DNA from: Iris pallida
Taxonomy: Eukaryota; Streptophyta; Magnoliopsida; Asparagales; Iridaceae
Direction: 5' to 3'
Length of the DNA: 64,000 bases
Assembly (NCBI GenBank): GCA_029216955.1
Contig: JANAVB010003400.1
Location: 11,951,132 to 12,015,131, forward strand
Shown here: positions 53,687-64,000 of the stretch, piece after piece
Position numbering within the stretch: the first letter of the stretch is position 1
Layout of the letters: each line of letters opens with the position of its first letter
Notes under the pieces: model-generated
Databases searched by the model: none
What the model was told of the DNA's origin: nothing
Seen by the model: the letters and a program-made list of their open reading frames with translations, nothing else
Program-made: the position numbers and the translations under genes

Positions 53687-54540
53687 GGCGGGACAAGTGC
53701 TAGCGCCAACCGAGGCGGAGCTTGAGCGGGAGGGGCAAGCGCCCACGATGAGGGAGGGGGGAGCGCCCGAAGGCTCTGCTCCCGGGGGCTGGAGAAGGAC
53801 AGGAGGGAGGGGCGCCACAGGGGGGTGGGAGCCCGAGCGGCCGAAGAGACGAAAGGGGGGTATGCGCCTGAAGGCCCAGCTTTGGAGTGCGTTGACCCAA
53901 AAGGGTACGCACCAAAGGAAGGAAAAGCCTGAGCAGTAGGTAGCGCTACCTCAGGGTGCGCAAGGTGGCATAAGAAGCCACAACAAGGAGGGACACTGGG
54001 GCCCACTGCAGGAAGGCTGGCAGCGGGTTGCGCAGCCTCAACTAGATTGTGCACAAGGTGACATGAGAAGCCACAGCTAGATGGGACACTGGGACCCACA
54101 ATAGGTTGCGCTGCCTCAACTGGATTGTGTGGATCAATATTAAATAGGACACTGGGGCCTACAGCAGGATGGCGAGTGTCAGAAGCCATGGGCACGTAAT
54201 ATGGAAAGAGCGGGTAGGGCCCACCCTGGGACCATTGCCATAACGCAGCAAAAGCTGGTGCATGAACTGCATGGGGCCCACCCTGAGACCAGTGTTGCAA
54301 CTTAGCAAAAGCTGGTGCAATAAATGCATGAGGCCCACCCCAAGAGCTATGGGTGGCGCAACTTGGTTCTTCCAACGGTTGCACAGGAACCGATGGTTCC
54401 ATAGGACAGCCAGAGTCAGAGTAGCAATTCGAAAATTGAAGTGACGGGAGGGAGCGAGAGTTTGGGGGAGTAGCTGAGGAGGTTGATGAAGAAGTACACG
54501 AGGAAGACGACGGCGTCGAGAGGGCGACTCCATCCTGGAG
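53687..54540 (-). other. Unrecognised Pro/Ala/Ser-rich open frame
   Basis: The minus-strand frame 55008-53641 (455 aa) is open across this stretch and reads on by chance into G. The protein has internal repeats: WSQGGPHA..APAFA units (about 54235-54350) and VGPSVP..CGF.CHL units (about 53950-54180), followed by a Pro/Ala-rich end. G+C is high compared with the neighbours. The repeat structure and long open frame suggest real coding history, but I recognise no domain. It could be part of an unknown element's Gag-like protein or a host gene fragment. The left edge is the abrupt join with G after GGTCAT. Confidence 0.4.
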
Positions 54541-54816
54541 GCGGAGGGCGAGGGTGGACGCATTGTGTGCGGCGGGGGGGGGGTATGGTGGAGGGGGGTT
54601 GATGGTGGGCGGATCCACGACCGCGCTGGTCCCGGAGAGGAACGAGGAGGGGGGCGGGGGTGGAAAAATGAAGGAGGAAGAAGGGTGGGGAGGCTGAGGA
54701 GGGAGGATGGGGGGAGATGGGTTGGAGGAAGGCGGCGACGACGTAGAGACGGAGGGAAGTTCAGGGGGTTGGATATGAGGCTGAGGACGGCAATGAGGTC
54801 TGGGAAAGGGGATGCC

Positions 54817-54885
<69 letters not shown>

Positions 54886-54980
54886 TCCATCCTTGGGGCG
54901 GAGGGCGAGGGTGGACGCGTTGTGTGCGGCGTGGGGGGGGGACGGGGGACGGTGGAGGGGGTTGATGGTGGGCGGATTCG
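54531..54980. repeat. Duplicated 90-bp G-rich segment flanking a TA array
   Basis: CTCCATCCT(T/G)G... GGCGGAGGGCGAGGGTGG occurs at 54531-54620 and again at 54888-54980, with a (TA)n array (54821-54885) before the second copy. The plus strand reads GGGCGAGGGTGGACGC in both. It looks like a local duplication mediated by the microsatellite. Confidence 0.7.
54821..54885. repeat. (TA)n array
   Basis: About 65 bp of uninterrupted TA repeat; Ile-Tyr runs in the frames through it have no meaning. Confidence 0.9.
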
Positions 54981-55049
54981 CGACCGCGTTGGTCCTGCAG
55001 AGGAACAAGGAGGGGGGCGGGAGTAGAAAAAATTGTTTGTATATCTATG

Positions 55050-55056
<7 letters not shown>

Positions 55057-55130
<74 letters not shown>
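55057..55130. repeat. (TA)n array at left edge of LTR fragment K
   Basis: About 75 bp of TA repeat separating the G-rich segment from LTR-like DNA. It hides the breakpoint. Confidence 0.9.
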
Positions 55131-55137
<7 letters not shown>

Positions 55138-55139
55138 AG

Positions 55140-55310
55140 GTAATATATGTTAGTATGTTTGTTAGATGTTGGTTAGTAGAGGGTTAGATATGTTAGAGTT
55201 GTTAGATGTTAGTGTAAGTTATATATGTTAGTATGTTTGTTAGAAGTTGGTTAGTAGAGGGTTAGATATATTAGAGTTTGTTATATGTTAGTGTAAGTTA
55301 TATTTGTTAG
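55140..55310. repeat. 82-bp tandem duplication in K
   Basis: The text TATATGTTAGTATGTTTGTT recurs at a spacing of about 82 bp, and the units share TTGGTTAGTAGAGGGTTAGA. Two copies and a part of a third. GTTAG words are overrepresented from 55131 to 55530. Confidence 0.6.
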
Positions 55311-56058
55311 TATGAATGTTAGTTAGATAGTAGAGGTTAGTATTTTGTTAGATATTTGATATGTTGTTTAGATAGTTTGATGTTAGATATCTAGTATATT
55401 AGATATTGATATGTTAGTAGGTTATGTTAGTTCTAGATAATGGTATGTTAGCAAGTTAGTCTCTACAGGTCATATGTTAGATATTAGTTAAGATGTTATG
55501 TTAGTACATTAGATAATTAGTTAATTAGATATTTGAGGGGTATATTGGTATCTCATGATACCAAGTTAGTATCTTACGGTAAATATGAATTACCTTTACC
55601 TTCAAGGTAAATGATTAGTTTACCTTATGACCAAGGTATTGGTTTTGGGATGCCAATATGACCAAGGTTGATATGGTATCCTAGTGTTAGTTGGTTAGTG
55701 TCTAAGTGTTTGAGTTTGAGTAGGTGATGTTATATTGTGGAAGGGTTATATAGATATGTATATATATTTTTGGGTTATATAGTATCTATATATATATTAT
55801 GAGAGTATATAAATATAGGTTATGATTCATAGTGAAGATATGTATATACTTGATATATGATATCTATATGTATATGTTAGGGTGGTACTATATCGGTAAG
55901 GATATATGTGATATATATGTAATGTATATTATATAACTAAGTTTGTGTGCCTTGTTAGCTAGGTGGTTTAGCTATGTGCCTTGATTTAGGCTATGTGTTA
56001 GATAGCAATGGTACTAGTATACTTGATTGTTTAGGCCGTAGACTTGTTTAGACCTATA

Positions 56059-56192
56059 ATTGACTAACCTAGACTAGTTTGACCATTGTTGACAAAACTT
56101 TAGCTAGTTTGACCACATTAGACTAGTTGTCCTAGTTTGACAAGACTAGTTGACCAGAGTTGACCAAGAGTTGACTTTGACCTAGATTGACT
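56059..56192 (+). promoter_or_regulatory. TTGAC (W-box-like) array in K
   Basis: About nine TTGAC cores within 135 bp, in the sense orientation of the LTR, corresponding to the arrays of A, C and E. Confidence 0.45.
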
Positions 56193-57352
56193 TAGACTCA
56201 TGTAGATTGCATTATAATTTTAATTACCATATAAATTGAACTCATTATAACCTGTGTTGCTCTAACTAGGACTTTGTGACTCCAGTTGGCCATTTTTTAT
56301 ATCAGCTGTTCAGGGTATCAGGCGCGTACATTCTCTGATCATTTCATACTTGTTAGGATTTATATTCTTGCTCTAGATTACTTTACTTGATGCTGTCACG
56401 TTGTTAACACGGATTGGTACTATATGGATCTTTACATTGAGATGTTATCCCCTTCGGAAGCATCTGGTATATCATGTCATGTGCGTTTCACTTTCATCAT
56501 GCACTCCTATACTTTTACTATTCATGTATACTCTTGTGATTCATGTACTCTCATGTTTATGGGACCCTCATGTATAACTTCAAATGCACCCATTTATGGG
56601 CCCTCATGTAAAATATTGTGCAATAACATAACTTGTCTGGATCCTTGTGTATTGATTGGGGGGAGTATAAATGGTCATGTGAACAATTCCAAAGTAGTGT
56701 AATCATGTGCAAACTCTTAGTATAATCATGTACAAATTCAAGTCGTTTACATGTCTATCTTATACTTTACATCACTAGTCACTGATAGTTCTCTACTTAT
56801 AGTAGCTATTTACATTACAGTTCTCTCTCTTTTATTATATGTACTTTCTTTCAGCGTTTTATGTATTTTACTCTATTGCATGCTTATATTCCTGACTTGA
56901 TATGAACTGTTGAGATTTTGTGCTCGTTTTTGTCCTGACTGGACCTGTTGAAAATATTACAGGTAACCTGGAGATTCACAGCTAGCCTAGAGGACCAGTA
57001 GAGCTTGGAGTAGATTACTAGTTTATGGTTTAGTTTTTCTTTTAGAACTTGTTTTGTAATAAGTGGTGTTTTGAGATTGTTGAGATTTTGGGAGTTTATT
57101 TAAGTTGTTGTTTTAAGTTTTATATATAGTTGTTAGACTCCTGTGTTATCTTATCGTGCTTTGATTGTGATTGAGTATTATCATATCTTATACCTGTCCT
57201 CCATTCGGAGTTGAGATTGTGATAGGTACATTATATAATTGTGTGAGTTGTTGATTAGATAGTGACATAGAACAACATTCTACTGCCGACACTGTGATGT
57301 AGGCTAGACGTACCCACTTCTCGTGCCACTACACTGGGTGTGGGTCATGACA

Positions 57353-60287
57353 CTTCCCTTTTGGTACTGGAAGTCGTAGGGGAAGGCGTCGACCTTTGCC
57401 GTAGTTCAGACCTTGGCTGCTCTTCAAGTTGTAACCCATCTTTTGGATGAGATACTTAGCTCGATCATTGTACCGGTAGATTTGTATTTTTTTCGGTGTC
57501 GGGTTCTTGCTCCGTTGGTGCGAGGTCTTAGTGACGCTCGACTTTGCCAAAGATAACGGGCTTTTCGTCCTTGTTCCGAGGCGGGACGATGTAACAGACT
57601 GCTTGGTACAAGATGACTCAATTTGTATGACTCACAGTCGTTATTTGTGTTTGCAACGACTGTAGAGCATTATTTAGAGTGTATGGTATTCCAATGTGGA
57701 AGACTAGAATAATTGAAAGACATTCTATTATTGATAAAATACGGGATCTTGTCCTGGGGGATTACATCATCGAGGGATGGGGCATCGACATTAGCCGATA
57801 TGTATTCTCCAAGTTCTTCATCAGTGAGCACTTGAGTAGCCTTGGGAGGTTCAGGATAGTTTTTCGGGAGCTTGGCCCGTACTGACTCCTAGGACTGTGC
57901 TGAGAAGGACGCCGAGGTCTTCTCTTATGGCCTGACGGGCACTGACAACTGAGGTGGCTTGCCTTTGAGCTACACCTTGAGGGGAACCTCGGTTGGTGTA
58001 CCAGGAGCTGGAGCCTTTCCTCGAAGCTTGGCTACGAGGGGATCTGCCACTTGAGGGGGCTTACCTTTGAGGCGTATCTTCAATGGAGCTTAATTGGGTG
58101 TTGTGCCCGGAGAAGCTGGCGCCTTCCCGCGGAGTTTGACTATCATAGGAGCCAGTGTTTGAGGCGGCCTCCCTTTGAGTCGCACTTTTATGGGAGCATT
58201 AATTATCATGTCCGCCACTGAGTCATCTTCGACCTCAGCTTCTGCCTCATCATCAGCATCATTGGCTTCATCTTCGAGATTAATTTATTTGTACAGGTCG
58301 ACGTCGGTGAAGAATGCTTCAATCCCTCTGAATGGATCGACATCAGCAAACTCTGTTAGGATGATGCCATTGGTGGATACGTATTTCATACATTAGTGGA
58401 GGGTGGATGGCACCAACATATATTCATGTATCCACGGTCGTCCTAACAGAATGTTGTAGTTGACGTCTGCATCCACAACATAGCAAGTCACCTCGGTCTG
58501 GAGATTACCGATGTGACACTTCAAACGGATCTTCCCTAGTGGCTCACTCTTACTGGCGTTAAAGCCACTGATGGTAGTGTAAGACGCCGTCAGGCGATGC
58601 ATCAGGATCCCCAGCGTCTGAAGTAGAGTTCGGAGGATGATACTGAGAGAGGACCCAGGGTCGATCTGCATTCGATCCACCTTAATGGCACTGACATACC
58701 CTGTGTATTACAGGGGTCTGTTGTGCCTGTTGTTCTTGAGCAGCATGTCCTGTTGAGTGAATATGATGTTGGGGATGATCTTTCCTATATTATGACAGTG
58801 CAGACATGCTGTAGGATCGTCATCAGGCTGCTTGACCTGACTGATGAAAGATTCGACGTCCTTCAGGGCTTCGCAATGAGCTTCCCGAGTATCTTTGGAT
58901 AGGCGGAGGAGCTCGAATAGGGAAAGCCGTACTGGAGTACTGGCCAGTTGTGCTAGTATTTCAAAGTTGTGGGGCTTGGCTGACCCCAGAGTGTTTTCTT
59001 TTCGAAGAGGCCTGTCGAAGCGGACCTCCTTCTCCTTTTGCTTGTCAGCTGTAGGAGGTTGGGATGAACCTTCTCCTTGGACAGCTATGGTGATGATGGG
59101 AGGCGCCACTTCGGTCGTAGCCTCCTCTGTCTGGGCATTCTGCTGTGAATGCCTTTGTACAGGTAGTACTTCCTCAAGGGAGGAAGTCACCATTCTGCAA
59201 GACTTGATCTTCTTTCCTTTGTTTTTGGAGGTAGAGGTTACCCCCGGTTGAGTCAGCTCTGGAACGAGATCGGGGTGAACCCACATGATCTCTTCCTTGG
59301 ATGTTGTGAGTGGTGTGAGCCCACCCACATTGTCACGGGTTGGTAGAAGGTTGAATACGTCCATTGTCTCCTTTGGGATGGGGAGGACGCCATCTTGAGC
59401 TGAGGTAGGCGGTAAGGTGCCGAACTGGAGTGACACCATGTTGGCCGAGACTGTCTTCTCCTCGTAATCGACTGAGATGACGTTCGCATTGATCATGCGC
59501 TGTATATAGCCTTTGAGACGTAGCAGTCTTTAGTTGGATGTCCGATGAACTGATGGTAGTGACAATACCTCGGGTCGCCGACTTTGCCTACTTCGTCAGG
59601 ACGCTTGGGATCAGGCAACTTGATTTTGTCGTCCTGCTTCAACATCTTGAATAGTTGTAAGGTATCATCATCATTGAAGGAGTAGACCATCTTCGGCCTT
59701 GGTGCAGGAGGAGGCCTCTGAGCAGGACCTTGTGTTGTGTTAGACGCATTGACAGTCAATGCTTGCTTCCCTTTCGCTTCACGGCTGCTACTGCTGGTCG
59801 CAGGCCATTTCCCTTTGTCGTCAAAGGTAGGGAAGTTAACCCCCAGAAGACGAGCGTTACACGCCTTTTTCTCAGCAGCTTTGGCTTCGATGATCAACGA
59901 ACTCCAATCTGGCGGGGGAGTGGAGTTGAGCCAGAGCTTGATCGCGGGGATCATGTTCATGCTGCAGGAGTCGATGAGTGCATGTGTCGGCATGCCTGGA
60001 GGCAACCTTAGGCATGCTTGTCTGAAACGCTCGATAATTCTCGAACAGTCTCCTTCTCAGTCTGCCGCACTTCTATTAGAAACGACATGGTCATGTCTCT
60101 CCCTCCGTCGTAGAACTGATCGAGGAAGAGGCGTGTCAAGTCGTCGAAGGACGATATGGAGTTGTCAGGAAGACTGCAGTACAAGTCATAGGCGACTCCT
60201 TTCAGAGCCCCGACAAACAGGCTCGTGAGCAAGGCATATTCTTTTGGGAGATGCCCTGTCTGAGATTGGAAGTAGGTCAAGTACCGA
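57353..60287 (-). pseudogene. Fragment H: Tat gag-protease-linker
   Basis: A third Tat copy, different from D and G. From the right: capsid domain (60280-60008: FVGALKGVAYDLYCSLPD, FLDQFYDGGRDMTMSF), frame 60005-59493 with YCHYHQFIGHPTKDCY knuckle-like motif, frame 59496-58708 with IMWVHPDLVPEL, RFDRPLRKENTLG, CLHCHNIGKIIPNI, then protease (58680-58393: IDPGSSLSI with Asp codon 58662-58660, YNILLGRPWIHEY), then a linker with a tandem repeat (57900-58205) and GLNYGKGRRLPLR near 57390. Stops and shifts are frequent in the linker. RT and beyond are absent because the sequence meets LTR end K at 57352. Confidence 0.75.
57900..58205 (-). repeat. Tandem peptide repeat in linker of H
   Basis: A unit of about 38 codons containing APLKIRLKGKPPQ and VAKLRGKAPAPG is repeated about two and a half times on the minus strand. 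D has an unrelated repeat (LTSSEPLVIDLRR) in the same linker. The unit is interrupted by stops. Confidence 0.65.
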
Positions 60288-60337
60288 TGTAACGACCCAG
60301 TCCCAAAATAGAAGGACTAGAAACGTATCATGCCAGC

Positions 60338-60376
60338 TGTATACATACGAGTAAGTGCTCGGCTCGTATGTATACA
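60338..60376. other. 14-bp perfect inverted repeat in I
   Basis: TGTATACATACGAG and its complement CTCGTATGTATACA are separated by 11 nt. It lies 50 bp from the putative LTR end and may form a strong RNA hairpin in the transcript. Confidence 0.7.
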
Positions 60377-60825
60377 TAAGCTGTAAAATATAGAAAGCCA
60401 AGACAATAAATCTTTTCCATGAAGATAAATAATGATATAAAAGCAAATTTGAGTTTGTTATGTATACAATCGTTGGACGGAGACAAATTCACTACCAACT
60501 AATTTAAATAGGGAAGAAATATACAAAGAAAGTGATTTGGTCAAGCGAAGGGGATGACGATCCAAAAGCAACATATCGACGAAATAGAGCGCAAGTCATG
60601 GCCTTAGCTAGAGTACCTGCAGGAAGTTACAAAACACACCTGAAGAAATCACCAGGTCCTTAGAGGGATGTAACAAGATACAAGAAGAACATGCCATTAT
60701 AACTGCAAATGTAATACTATAAAACTATAACACAACTGGGTCCCTAGCCATCTATGCGATATGTACTTTGAGGACAACGTTCTATGCAGGGGCTGTAGGA
60801 TCAGCAGAGTAAATAAAAAGTGGCA

Positions 60826-60900
60826 GTAAGTAGCGCTCATGCAAGACATTATCGGCCCGGGACAGTAAGTAGCGCTCATCCGAGTCACTATCGGCCCAAA
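60826..60900. repeat. 37-bp tandem duplication in I
   Basis: CAGTAAGTAGCGCTCATGC...ATCGGCCC followed by CAGTAAGTAGCGCTCATCC...ATCGGCCC, two diverged copies. Confidence 0.65.
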
Positions 60901-62866
60901 ACGTGTGTAAAAATAAATTTAGCCCCTACGCTAGTAGCTGTCCTCTCCCCCCAAATGATACTATACGTACATCGTAACCACGAGAAACCAACATGTCACT
61001 TCCACAACACTGTTTCATACCTAATAACTGTCAAGTCTTCAAACATGCATCTATTGACAGTTATTCCTACGCATGCGTACGGGGGATCAGCCAACACGCA
61101 AGTGACCTCTATATGTACTCTAAACTCACACATATCTTGTGATACAATTGTGACAAGTTAACGGGATGCATTACATTGACGGTAGTCTCTTAACTCTAGG
61201 CCCATATACAAGAGGAAAAATAAATAACTAAAATAAAAGTACAGAAATTATACAATAACTGAATAATAAGATGCAACTAAATGTAAGCCGCAAAGATGGC
61301 ATGGTATCATGCCTATTGTGACGCCTGGTATTGTGCGGTGTTATGTCATGTCCCAATAGTTCACAAGCCATGGTCGATGTATAGGGGTCCGAGGTCACGA
61401 GAAAATAGGCAAGCATGATTAGTCATGAGTAATGGGAATAATTGGAAGAATTTGTGGTAGTAGATAAATATAAAAATTCTTAGAAAATATTTATATTACT
61501 TCAAAAATATGTTTACTTGTAAAAATACATTTACGAAAATACTTAAAAATATTTACATATAATAATTTAGAAATTATGTTTTACTAGTCAAAAACCTAAT
61601 TGATAAATATATAAAACTAAAAATGTTTTAGGCTAAAACTCTAAGTCTTGTCAAAATTATTTTAGCTAGAAAAAGTATATCTTATTAATTAAAAATAATT
61701 TAGATGACCATTCAAAAGTACTAGGAAATCGTTTTGACAATTTGGAAATTATATTTTTACGGTGAAGATATCGTTAAGCAACTATTTGAAAACCTAGAAA
61801 TTTCTTTTAGGGTTAAAACTAAACTTTTGTGAAAAGCTAAAACTATATTTAAAATCGATAAAATAATAAAATATGATATTTTGACGCATTTAGATCCCAT
61901 CTTGAAAATAGGGTAGGCCCCAACCAGGTATAATATTTGCAAAAAATAAATTTTAGGAAATCATTTAGTATATATATTTATTTATTTAGTAAAGACTGTA
62001 TAAATAAATAACACTAATGGGTTTAACAAAAATATATATATATATACATTTACATAGTGTACTAGCTAATATACCTACTTTAGACCTTTACAGTATCTGC
62101 TGTCTTATTAATCACTAGTATAAACCCCTCCATAATTCTTTCCTCGAATTCAAGTCTCTGTTGTAAAAGAACTAATAGAATAAGTAAAAAAGGACAGTTG
62201 GATTTATTACTAACAGAGGGAGAGAGGTTCTATCATTGATTAGATATTTAGAGAAGTCCCAAAGAAAAGTATGAATTTCCTCTTCTCCATGAAGAAGAGG
62301 AGAAGAAGGGCCAGACGAAGGGGGTTCCTTACCAAGGAAGTGTGGAGGCTGCTCTCCTAGTTGTGAGAGGCTCAAGGACTGGATCAAAAAACTGGATGCC
62401 AGGCGGAGGTGGCGGGAAGTTGTGATCGGGCGGTCGGCGCTGGCACAGGAAGGGAGCGAGCGCGGCGATTGACGAGTGGTGGTGCTGGATGGCGTATCGG
62501 CGTGGTGTAGTGCTCCGTTTGGGCTGGGGTGGTGGAGATCTAGTAGAGAGGGAGCCACGCGGTAGCGCGACAGCCGTGGGGACTTCGGCACGGGGTTACT
62601 CCGGGGCTTGCGTCAGATCCTGCAGAGACGGTGGTGACATGGGTGGCAGACATGGCTCGGATCCACCGTGGTGACACGGGCGACACCGGAGGCGAGGACG
62701 GCGATGCGGCAGAGTCGCTATCATCGCGCCGGTTCGAGAGTTCAGCGGTTAGGCACTGAGCACGGTGTTGCCTCAGAGTAGCGAGGCTCGAAGCGAAGTG
62801 GGTTGGCGCTTGGCCAGGAGTGGGGTGCAGTCTCGCCATGGGTGCGGGCGAGGTGCTCGGGGCTGC

Positions 62867-64000
62867 TGTCAGCCCCTGATTTTCAATTTTGATTTAATTA
62901 GTGTTAATTAATTTCTAATGGCATATTTAGCCTTAAAATAATTTAATATAATTTTAAGAATTTTTCTACAATTTTTAAAAATGATTTTTAAATGAGTTTT
63001 AATAACTAAATTACAATTTTGCAATTTATTAAAATGTTTTAGTATAGTTTTGTAATTAATTAAAATATTTTAATAGCAGTTTGTAATTTTTTAAATTGTT
63101 TCAGTAATAGTTTGTAATTAATTGGATTGATTTAAGTCGGGTTGCAAATTTTTATTTGCATTTGGATAGGATAGGGACCTAGTTGTGAATCCAAATACTC
63201 TAGGGACCTAAACCTAAAACACCCCACGACCTTCTCTCTCCTCCCCTACGTCTCACCGCCACATCGCCGACGACCGACCTCGATATTTCTCGTCTTTCCC
63301 GGCGACCGACCGTCCTCCTCTTCCTATAAAACGAAACCCCAGACTCAACCCTAACCCTAGCACAACCCCACGACCACCATCGACGCCCCCACAGCCCTCT
63401 TCTTCCCCAAACCCATAATCGGAACCCTAACTCCGACGACCCTCGGCGTCGCCTCCACAACGACCTTCACCACTAACAACCATCGCCGACGAGTTCGCCG
63501 TGACAAGGCGAGTCGATCGCCACCCAAGCGCCGCCGCGATGTTGCCTCCTCCGCCGTCCAGCACTTTCGAAACCCTCCCTAAAGTCGGACACGTAAGTAA
63601 CAGTGTCGAAATGTATCGTGCGTGTCTCTGTACACAGACGTGGTTCGTCGTGTCCTGATGAGCACGAGGGTAAGACTGGACACGGAAGACTAGACCCGTA
63701 CGTGTTGTGCTTAGCACGGACACGCGACTCTTGTGTCCCTAACTGTCAGGACACAGGATTTGTTTTATCGGGTTTTATTATTAACATAAAACCTAAATAA
63801 ATCTAATCAAAATCCTAACCCTAACACCCAAAGGGGCTGACCCCTGGCCAGCCTGACGCACCCGAGAACTCGACCCGCTGGGCCGAGTTCGAATCCCCCC
63901 TGCTGTCTGTTTCATTTCTTTTCTTTTGTTTTCTTTGTTTTATTTTGTTTATATATATATTTATGTATATATGTATACATGGTATATGTATATATATATA
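62867..64000 (+). mobile_element. LTR-like fragment J (runs off the window)
   Basis: Starts TGTCAGCCCC at 62867 after GC-rich DNA and continues AT-rich, a typical LTR beginning. A CT-rich stretch, TATAAAA (63325-63331) and a telobox-like ACCCTAACCCTAG (63349-63361) follow, then a GGACACG-rich part (63590-63760) and a T-rich, TA-rich end. No matching second copy and no coding domain are in the window. Orientation plus is inferred from the TATA box and TG start. Confidence 0.45.
63325..63331 (+). promoter_or_regulatory. TATA box in J
   Basis: TATAAAA about 460 nt after the TG start, preceded by a CT-rich run and followed by ACGAAACCCC. This is the layout of a plant LTR promoter. Confidence 0.5.

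Larger units (their letters stand above)
55131..57352 (+). repeat. LTR fragment K of a LARD-type element
   Basis: The right part has the modules of C and E LTRs in order: TTGAC array (56059-56192), AGGCGCGTACATTCTCTGAT (about 56320), ACACGGATTGGTACTATATGG (about 56410), GACTGGACCTGTTGAAAAT (about 56940), TCTACTGCCGACACTG and the end GGGTCATGACA at 57352. It is nearest to E in the 56960-57000 part. The left end is lost in the TA array, and 55140-55310 holds a local tandem repeat. No internal region or partner LTR is found. Confidence 0.7.
60288..62866 (-). mobile_element. LTR-like fragment I
   Basis: Begins TGTAACGACC at 60288, abruptly within gag of H (after ACCGA, a possible target duplication). 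The left end resembles the left ends of A and E (TGTCACGAC), which suggests a minus-strand LTR seen from its end. It contains a 14-bp hairpin (60338-60376), a 37-bp tandem pair (60826-60900), AT-rich DNA (61190-62170) and a GC-rich zone (62260-62866) that looks like the leader zone of E. Frames at 62839-62540 and 62591-62172 are Ser/Pro-rich and unsupported. No partner LTR is in the window. Confidence 0.45.

Noticed and set aside
54812..55153. Ile-Tyr runs within frames through TA arrays
   Set aside because: Translation of a TA microsatellite.
63830..63905. tRNA- or SINE-like motif (GAGTTCGAATCC, like a pol III B box) followed by a T-rich run
   Set aside because: The bases around TTCGAAT do not form a T-arm stem, no convincing A box or cloverleaf is present, and no second copy is visible. 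A SINE remnant cannot be excluded.
1..64000. CRISPR arrays, bacterial operons, rRNA genes or integrated viral genomes
   Set aside because: No evenly spaced direct repeats with unique spacers, no ribosome-binding-site pattern and no rRNA sequence were seen; all RT/integrase parts belong to Ty3-gypsy or LINE families.

Overview
This window is nuclear DNA from a seed plant with a large, repeat-rich genome. The evidence is several lineages of Ty3/gypsy LTR retrotransposons (Tekay/Del chromoviruses and the Tat group with a second, archaeal-type RNase H), a plant-type L1 LINE tail, very long LTRs, and plant-style TATA boxes and W-box-like motifs. No ordinary host gene, rRNA or tRNA gene was recognised. 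Essentially all of the 64 kb can be read as nested, decaying transposable elements, so most open frames are pieces of gag-pol or chance frames in LTRs. The species cannot be told from the sequence.

Layout. 1-7602 is a minus-strand non-autonomous element (A) with 4.4-kb LTRs and a 1.6-kb internal region, a LARD-type element whose left LTR runs off the window. It abuts the 3' end of a LINE (7603-8230). 8569-17401 is an old minus-strand Tekay/Del element (B) with gag, protease, RT, RNase H, integrase and chromodomain, and about 2.2-kb LTRs. Element C, a plus-strand LARD with 4.15-kb LTRs, sits in B's right LTR at 17402. Element D, a 12.1-kb minus-strand Tat element, sits in the (TA)n of C's internal region (24206-47269). 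Element E, a minus-strand LARD with 4.13-kb LTRs, sits in D's 5' LTR (36072-47018, target duplication GTCCT). C resumes at about 47270 with an integrase tail plus chromodomain and a truncated 3' LTR (48205-49463). The order B, C, D, E is therefore a four-level insertion history.

From 49464 the DNA is a mosaic of broken pieces: a Tekay pol fragment with its RT deleted (F, 49464-52105), fused to a Tat protease/linker fragment (G, 52106-53686), then an unrecognised Pro/Ala/Ser-rich frame (53687-55030), TA arrays, the end of a LARD-type LTR (K, 55131-57352), a second Tat gag-protease fragment (H, 57353-60287), and two further LTR-like pieces (I, 60288-62866; J, 62867-64000).

How the parts relate. 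The three LARDs (A, C, E) share LTR ends, a purine tract like that at the end of Tekay pol, a primer-binding site at exactly the same 9-nt offset that looks complementary to tRNA-Ile, a conserved 270-290-bp internal block with a palindrome, and TTGAC arrays. C still carries a Tekay integrase tail and chromodomain. They look like parasites of Tekay/Del machinery. The most notable signals are (1) two antisense transcription-unit-like segments between integrase and 3' LTR of D, one with TATA box, 107-aa frame and poly(A) signal; (2) a GT-AG, T-rich 80-nt intron-like interruption in Tekay pol just before the integrase C-terminal module, seen in whole or part in three separate copies; and (3) the conserved non-coding modules of the LARDs.
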